Positions 48,901 through 57,900 of a stretch of 64,000 nucleotides of DNA are shown here, one piece after another (positions within the stretch are counted from its first letter, which is position 1; each line of letters starts with the position of its first letter). A program made the position numbers and the translations under genes. The notes beneath the pieces are model-generated. The model was not told where the DNA came from. It did not search any database and saw only the letters and a list, made by a program, of their open reading frames with translations. The DNA lies in the NCBI GenBank assembly GCA_024449915.1, contig JAMZAV010000434.1, positions 274,287-338,286 of the forward strand, given 5' to 3'. Origin of the DNA: Sweltsa coloradensis (lineage: Eukaryota; Arthropoda; Insecta; Plecoptera; Chloroperlidae).

Positions 48901-51900
48901 GGAAAGCTCTCCTAGCATTTGCCTTCATAGCTGGCCTCTCATCTTCATACACAACCCACTACTTAAAGAAGACATCTATGGTAACGTAAGTATGTTGCCT
49001 GTCTTATGGTATTATTTAAAGGGGCTATTACGCCAAAAAAAAAATTTTTTACCACATAATCTATAGCATAATACTACACTAAAATGACCACTTAAATAAA
49101 TTATTTCTTGCAACTGTTATTTTACAGAAATTTTTTGATCATGAAATTTGCGAAAATTAACGTTTTGGGAAATTTCTTAAATCGGATATAACTTGATTCT
49201 TTTTTGTTCCACATAGATACTAGAGATCATTCCAATCTAAAAATGGTCCTTTATAACATCGTGTCTGGAAACGGTGCACAAATATAGATTCAAGAATGCA
49301 AAAATAGCATTCCAAAATCACACCCCTTCTTGATAATCAGCATATTTTGACCGAACCACTTGCCCAAATTGCAGACGAAAATATAGAAGATTTTCAGAAA
49401 AGGCTGTAGAGTACGTCAAAAATAACAATTTTTTAAATCTAAATCCTTCAAGGTCACGGGGCATTATCGTCCCCATGTTATTTCTTATGGGAGATCTTTG
49501 CCGATGGGAGCTAGCTTTTTCCGGGTCATGGTGGACTCAATAATTTGTCTGTTAATTTATAAATTCATAACTAGTTAGAGTGAATGAAATTTATTTTTTG
49601 AGTTTAGCGGGTGAATACTCCTTTAAGTGTCTTCCAGTTGAACAGTAGTTAGCTTAATAGTATTAGTTTAAAATATGTATTAGGAAACGTAGAGTACGAA
49701 ATATTTCGACTAAAAGCAACACACGTGCGGTGAAGTAACACTAAAAACAATTTTTTACAATGTTTACATACAAATATCGTTGTGCAAATTACCAAATTCC
49801 AGTAAAAGTGTCACCCAATTATTTCGACAAAAAGTTTAAAAGACAGTCAAAGTGATTAATTTGTACAGTAAGCTTATAAAATGGGAGTATGTGCTTCTCT
49901 AACGAAGATGTGTGTCACTTCTGACACATATTCACCTTGGAAATTAGGGAAATCTGAAAACTTCCCCGTTTTCTTGTAGACTCGCAGACGACCCCTGGAC
50001 ACACACAAGAACTACTGTGTGGCTAATAGGCATTGCCCTAGGGTATTTACTGCACCACTTCAAAAAACAGAGACCGCAGTTGAAAAATGTAAGTTTTATT
50101 TCCATTTTTTCTTACATCACTTTCATTAGAATATTTGCTATCAATACATGGTTATTGTGAAATGGGGACATGTCATCACCCTCAACATCCATCACCCTTT
50201 CCCAATTCTGGCAGGGTCAGCTTGGCGTTTGCAAACACATTTATCTTCTCCTTTCTATCCTCCCACAATCGCATCTCTTCCACATCCTCCCATCTCTCTC
50301 CTCTTGCCTGTCGCTAGGTCTCCTGCTGTGTACTCCTTCCATCGCTTTCTTGGCCTGCTTGTCACCTTCTACTATCTTCAATCCTTCTTTTATACATTAT
50401 TTTGAACATTCTGTCTCCCATCATTCGTTTCATACGTCCAAACCATCTCAACAGTGTCCTTCCTAGCATTGTCCTTATTTTCTTATATTGTTATAATGGG
50501 AATTATCTTTGTGTGCAATAATTATGTATATTATGTATACGTTACGTGACTGTTGGAAATAATAGACTCAAATTCGGCGGGTCATAGCTATACTACTGTT
50601 CGACAGAGGTGTTCCTCATTCGAAATAGCCAACTGTTTTCAGTTTTCACATCAAACGCCCTTTTTGCAATCGTTTGTTTATGAGTTATTTTGAATGTGTC
50701 TCAAAAAAAAATACCGTGGCTTATAATTTTAACAAAACCCCTTAACTACAACACGTGTTTAACTTGATACCTCTGATTTGGCTCATATACATAGCATCAG
50801 GTTTGCATATTCATTTATTAAACGTCGTTTAATCCTGTTGAGTAATAAACACTTATTTACTTCTAGGGAACGGTATGTGGTTTGTGGGCCCTCGCCCTCT
50901 TCCTCACTATTGGGATCGTCTACCTACCCGCGTCTTTCGCCACACCGGAGTTACCAATATGTCCAAGGCGTAGACGCCCTCTGGGTTGGCAAGCTTCCTA
51001 GTAAAAAACTTATTTACTTCTAGGGAACAGTATGTGGTTTGTGGGCCCTCGCCCTCTTCCTCACTATTGGGATCGTCTACCTACCCGCGTCTTTCGCCAC
51101 ACCGGGTTACCAATATGTCCAAGGCGTAGACGCCCTCTGGTTGGCAAGTTTCCGACCCTTGTTTGGACTCGGGCTTGCCATCATCATTTTCCTTTGCGCA
51201 CACGGTTACGGAGGTAAGACTAAAATATTGATTTAATTTGGACACTTATCTTATTTCTGAAATACCAACCCAACAAAATTGGTGAGATGAAACACCAACA
51301 TTAAAATACAAACCAAGCACAGGTAGGCTTCCGGGAGTACTCAAAATTGGGAATGATTCCGAACGCAACTGATCATCAAAGCTCAGGACACCCAAATAAA
51401 ATCTCACCTATGATGATCGCTTTTGGTGGTGGTGCCGCGTTCATATATCAAGTTTGGTTAGGTTATCCCAAGGTAATCAAAACCATTCTGGATCATCCCT
51501 GATGAAGAGCATACAATACCAAAGAATGCATATTAATTTGTGTTCAGATTCGGTTTTTACCGTGAAACGTGACACAAGTACAAACGGACGGACAAACAGA
51601 AAAGTGCTGCTTATTGGGGATCTTCTCCCCAAAATATTATATATTTTATTTATTAAAGTATAGCTAGACACACATACTTTTAATCGGTGTCTCCAACAAA
51701 GTCAGTTCATCTCCATATATTATTGTGACGGAATTATTTTTCAGGTTTTGTCAACAGTTTCCTGTCCTGGAAAATCTTCATTCCTCTGGCCAGACTCAGC
51801 TACTGTATTTACCTGGTCCACATATCTGTTGAGGTCGGGCTCATGGGAGTCATGAGGACTGCTAATGAATTTACAGACACGGTTGTGGTAAGCATACTAA

Positions 51901-54900
51901 GTTATCAATAACTATAGGAAAACGCCAAAGTCGTTGTTGGATAAGTGATCGAGTCATGTGTTTGAGTACCCGAGTACATTTGGATTTTATTGTTTATTTA
52001 AGAGTCAACTACCTATTTGAAGATTTTTTGGGAACTATTCTTGCTTTCAGTTGTCATCCTATCGATATGCAATTTTGTATAATTGACAAGAAAGGATAAG
52101 AAAAGATTACTAAACATTGTTAAGCATTACGCACAAATAAATTCTTAAATTTGTTAATTTTGATGATTTTACAAAAATTCAAAATCCTAAAAATACTATT
52201 CATTTATTTCGTTTTTTGTGATTGTTTAAAAAAAACTGTGACTTTATAGAAGACTGTATATACATGACCATAAGCTATGTGCAAAGTCTGATAACAATCT
52301 GATAAAAACTGGCTTCAGGAAGAGTTCCAGAAAAAAATCACTACTATTGCAGGCTCATAAGCAAATATTTTGCGAACCTTCAAGTTACAACTGCAATATT
52401 GTGACTTGTTCACTAAATCGCTATGCACGAGGACGCGGGCGACACCAAAACATAATATCACATCGCCAACGCCAAAGTATTAAAGCTATCAAGATTCCGA
52501 AATATGGTTTAGAAACGTTCATTCATGCACCCCATCTTTTATGCTCCTTAAATCAAATCCAATTTAGTAAAGTTTCGATAAATTTTTTTTTGATATTTTC
52601 CAGTATTTTATTTTCTGTTAGTTGGCGGTGCAAGATAAAATTTCGAAATTTTTTCCAGTTGCCAACATTCATTATGGTAACATTAAGGAGAAAAATTATT
52701 TCTTTTTAAAGAGAACTTTAAGTTTAAAAAAATAAAGTAGTATAATTTGTTTAGTTTTAATTTTTTTGTAGGTTGAATTCCTGACGATTTTGCTGTCCAT
52801 GTTAATTGTTAACAGCACTGCCATTTGACCTAGACGTTGGCGTCAAATTTTGTCAAAATAGGACAAGTAGTTTGGACCCTGCTCGCGTCGAACACATAGA
52901 CAAACAGACATACACATATAAACATGACGAAGTGCCGCCAGACAATTGCCATAGAGACTCGTTCGCTGCGCTTACTCGTCCAATTACGAAAAAAGAAACA
53001 GGGGCGTTTTACGCATTTACCGTGGATAACATGTGGAAAATTAAACATTTATGAAATAAAACATAAATAAATAAATAGCACTTTATAAAACATTATGGTA
53101 AAGAAATAAAAAAATGTAGACCTTTATTGCATTTTAACTTTACATTTAAAGCATAACAATTTTCTTGATTATTCTTTCATTACTCTACTCTCCAATAAGT
53201 CGTGGAAAAGTTATTTGTAAAGGGCATATACATTTATCTGCATTTACACATTTGCTGCAACCAAAGATTGCTATTGACTCCAATATGGACTGATTCGAAC
53301 TACCTGCAATCCCCGTGTAATTATCAGCTATTTATGTTGAAAATTAATACGAAGTTACATTTTGTTATGTCTGAATGCTGTAGATTGCCGGTGAATAAAA
53401 ATTCAAAGTTTTCTTGAAAGTGGTATATTCTTTTACCGGGGATTTTTTTATGGTGCCTGAGATGTTTTAAAGGCAACGATGCAAGGAGAAATGCAAACTC
53501 AGAGGCCGGTATTTGTAATGAAACCAAATGACATCTTGTGTTGAATTGTTGCAGTAAACTAAACATTTCTCATCATTTTCATGTTTAACCGTATTACTTT
53601 CGTGTGTATCATAAAAACTGGCCTCTGAACATAACTATTATTTGTCTCTAACCAGACGGGCTGTCAACTTGTAAATGAGAACTTACATTGAGTTGAGTGA
53701 AATAAATCTATTATTTCTAACTATAGTGGATTAAATATGAGACATCCCTTGTTTTGTTCTAGGTGGCGAGGTTTTTCTCAGATATGGTTATTACAATTGG
53801 ATTCTCAATCATTCTAACCTTGTTGGTGGAAATACCATTTATCAACTTGGAGAGACTGCTGCTTGGAAAAGGTATTTGCCCCCTACTTTTGATGACAGGT
53901 TAAACTACTAGTTAGCTTTTTTATCAGCATCGCACTGGAATTATGTTCCACTGCCGGTTCTATAAAAATCAGGTTTTAAAACTATAAATAGCTGTTTCAT
54001 TGTAAGTACATGTTCGAACAACTGAAGGCAATATAATCGTGTTTCGATCATATTTGCAGCGCAGCAGAATGCGTTTCTGAATGGGTATTTTATAGGTTTG
54101 TTCTTTTGTCCTACCACTTTGTGGTACCCAGGTGTAAAATACATAACCAGAAATAGAGGTTAAAGTGCAAATATTTACGTGTGAACTAAAGAACGATTTT
54201 AATGTAATTTGACAGCAAATTTTGAGGTTATGTTCCCAGCTGTCATTCAATTGAAACACTTTCAGAAGATATCTCACTTAATAACACAACTTTTTGTATT
54301 TTATTACAATCTATTACATATATTTGTATTATTTCCAATTTTATCTTTTTCAATTGTATATTGAAACGTTTTTAAACTTTTGAAAATCGCACAAATTTCC
54401 CTTGCTACAACTTTACAACCCCCTCAAAAGAAAAAGTCAGGTGCAAAAGCTGTAAAAGTAGTAAAAAGTCAATACCACCAGGACAGAAGAACACGTATGT
54501 GGATGACAACTTGTAATTACACCTGGACAAGAGAACGCTTATTTCTTCTGAAGGGTAAAAGGTGTAAAATGTGGTGGACAAAAGAACAAATATATTATTA
54601 TGACCAGCTGAAGCAACTCAAATTCATGCGCTTATTTAGGGGTTGATGATTGCTGCTGAGCTGTTGGTAATATGATTTCTTAGTTTTGCGTTTTCAATTG
54701 ATATCCACTTTTAGTTGCAAGGAATAAGCATTAAAAAGTAATTTCGATACGTAAGTACAGAAGTAAAAAATTATAATCCAAAACATGGAAAACAAACTTA
54801 ACTGTTGAGTGCCCTAAACCAACACTTACTATGGATTTCATTCAAGAAATTCCCATTAAACCGTTTACGATTAACAAACTTTACCTGCGCTATCACATTG

Positions 54901-57900
54901 AGACTGTACGAAAAGTTGTGTTAAATCGGTACACTTGGGATAAATTCTTGAACTTTACAAAATGTTTGTAAATTACGGAGATTTCAATAATTTTATATTC
55001 AAATTTATTAATTGAAGAATACGCGAACTGGATCTGGTAGATTGATTCTACGTCAACGTTGACGAGAAATTTGATAACGATGTTATCAACAGTTTTTTTT
55101 TCGGGAAAAAAGAATTGGATTGGATATTGCTTAACGTCTTATATTTATGCACTTTGGCTAATCGAGACGATGAGTGGTGATAGATGAGGATGAAGTATGA
55201 ACAGAAGGGAGGAGGGGAAACCCGGTACCGGCACGTAGCCTACTCCTTTCGAAAAGTACCAAGGGGACCAACGGCTTAACGTCCCATCCGAAAGGACGGC
55301 GTAACCTTGACCGTCATATAGGTTCCTCCACTAACCCGGACTGCCGAGCAGATGTCGAGGAGAACGAAGCCGTTACACCAGCTTTCGAACCCTCCATCTG
55401 CTCTAACTAGCGGTATACCGACGTGAGTCTGAGGGCAGAGCGGTGTCCCACTCTACCCCTTACCACGCCCGATTCTGCTTAACTTCGGTGTTCGAGTGGG
55501 AACCGGTTAAACGAGCTCGGCTAAACCGCTGGCTCCGGGACAAAAGAAAGCTGAACGCTTAAACCGCTTAAACTCTCCTCCGGTCCAGCCTCAGCGACTC
55601 TGTTTCATAGGAAGCCCAGGGTGCAATGCATGCACCTCCTCAGTAACTAGGTATATTGACGTTAGGACAATAATTGTGTAGGAGGGATATCCTGTTTCTG
55701 TTTAAGAGGACTTAATCCCTTGCATTCGCATTAACGAATGAGGAAAACCTGCGAAACCCTTCAGTAAGGATTGCCGGTCACGACAGGATATGAACGCCAA
55801 CACTGTCTGTCTCTTAAATGATTGTGGGTGAATTTGTGTACAAACAAATCCTATGGGGGCGGACATTCGACGTTTCACCTGGAGGGGAAATGGACAAATA
55901 CTCCTGAGGATGGACGGTTGGCAACCCTTGATAGGCACTGATAAGCTAACTCAAATAAGACTGTTGGTCAAGCCTGGACAAACCGGGACTTAATGCAGAA
56001 TGTAGAGTATATTCTGGATCATTGTCAAGTCCTATCGGTTGTCCAATGGGAGTGGTGGTTTGCACTAAAGTATTTCAAGTTAGGTGGGTGTCGCGATTAT
56101 GCTAAAAATATGTTCAAGCTTTTTTTAGTAATTGACCGTAAATATGCCCACTTGTTTATAGTAATTTACAAATTCCAAAGCAGTATAAGACAATTATTTT
56201 AAAACGTGCTATGTCGCGAAAAACGTATATCGTTTGTAAACAACCTTCGAGATTTTCAAATATTTGGGTAGAAGCTTGGTGGTCAAAATGTGGTCCAGTT
56301 GGGGTGAAACTTGGAAGTCAAAAAGTGTTCCAGAATATTTCCGTAAATTCACTGGAATTTGGCGATCAAGCGATCTTCGTATAATATACATTTAACATTG
56401 TAAATATTGTGATTGTATTCAGCAATTTCAGATCTCTATACAATCACAATATTTACAATGTTAAGTGTATATTATATAAAGGTCGCTTGATCGTCGTAAT
56501 TGTATTCAGATCTATAATGCAACTTCAACCGACAGTGTTGGCTCGAGCGTTAAGCGCGCGACTCTGATTCGGGAGGTCCCGGATTCAAATCCCGTCGAGA
56601 CCGGCAATCCTGACTGAAGGTTTTTTCCGAGGTTTTCCTCAGTCGTTAATGCGAATGCAAGGGATTGAGTCCTCTTAAACATCCCTCGGACATCCCCTGG
56701 GAATATTCCACTTAATATTTTATATTTTATTTTAATTCTTATTCATGTCTTAATAGTCACTGCACTTTTTTTTTATTTAAAAAAAATGTTTTTTGTGTAA
56801 TTTAAACAAGAATTAAATGGGTCCCCAGTTTGCGCGCCAAAAACGAGCGTGCGCCATCTTTGGACGGTACTACGTCATAACTGTGTTGAGTCAAGGCCAA
56901 TTGGAAACTAAATGTACGTATATTTGTACATATTTACATACAGACGGCGGTGCTCGCCCATCCGCTCAACACAAACAACTCCACAGGGATGTACATTTTC
57001 ACCGTCTTTTGTTTTTCTTTTTTTCGTGTGTGACAGGAGATTTCGCGAGATCATTGTGATAAAGAATAACGAGCATTTTGTCTTGAGTTTTTGCATAGCC
57101 TAGGACTATCATGGTATTCTTTATCTACAATAGGCTTTAATTAGTCATCAAAGTAAGGTTTTTGTGCGGGATGTGTGTCAGAACATGAACGTGCAGGCCT
57201 AGGTTGGCAAGTTAAGCCTAGGCTTGTCAAGTGAGTAATTTTAGTATTCACATACCAATGCCTATATCCTACAGGAACGATTGGCCTAGACTGTTGTATT
57301 ATAAATAATTTTCTACGTCTAGGCCTAGACCTAGGACTGTTTCAGTTTTGTTTTTTGATTGCAATGTCACTTTTCTCGTTTTCTGGCTAGGCGTTAAATG
57401 TAAAATGTCCGTCATCTGTTTACATTACTGTAGGCTACGCTAGGCGCTGCTTTGTTTAAAACACCGCCGTCTTGATGTATATCTCGATCCTACTATATAC
57501 TATTCCAACATCTTTGGTCTGGATGTATGTTTATCCAGACGGCGTTGGATCAACACAGTTATGACGTCACAGTCTGTTTTTGCCGCTTTAAAAAAGTGCT
57601 GCTTTTAAACGGCTATAAATCACTGGATTATTATTTCACGGAAAAACAAAGTACATATTTGTAATCGGGACGAAATACTTCTTCTAAAAATCTATTCGTA
57701 CAGTATTTGGCGGAAGTGGAATATTCCTATCGTCCTATCCGCAACATACCTAGTTCTGAAGAGGGGTACGAATTGCACCCTGGGCAGGCTTCCTACAAAA
57801 ATTATTATCATGCAACTTCAGTCAGAAGTTGAAAGAGTACCGTCTCGGTGGGTACCTGGAATGTGTGAGAACCGGGTTCGAATCCGGTCGGGATGGACTT

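Noticed and set aside
48683..49066. 127-codon ORF MNIFSNVFNSP
   Set aside because: It is a wrong-frame shadow of nrf-6-like exon 8.
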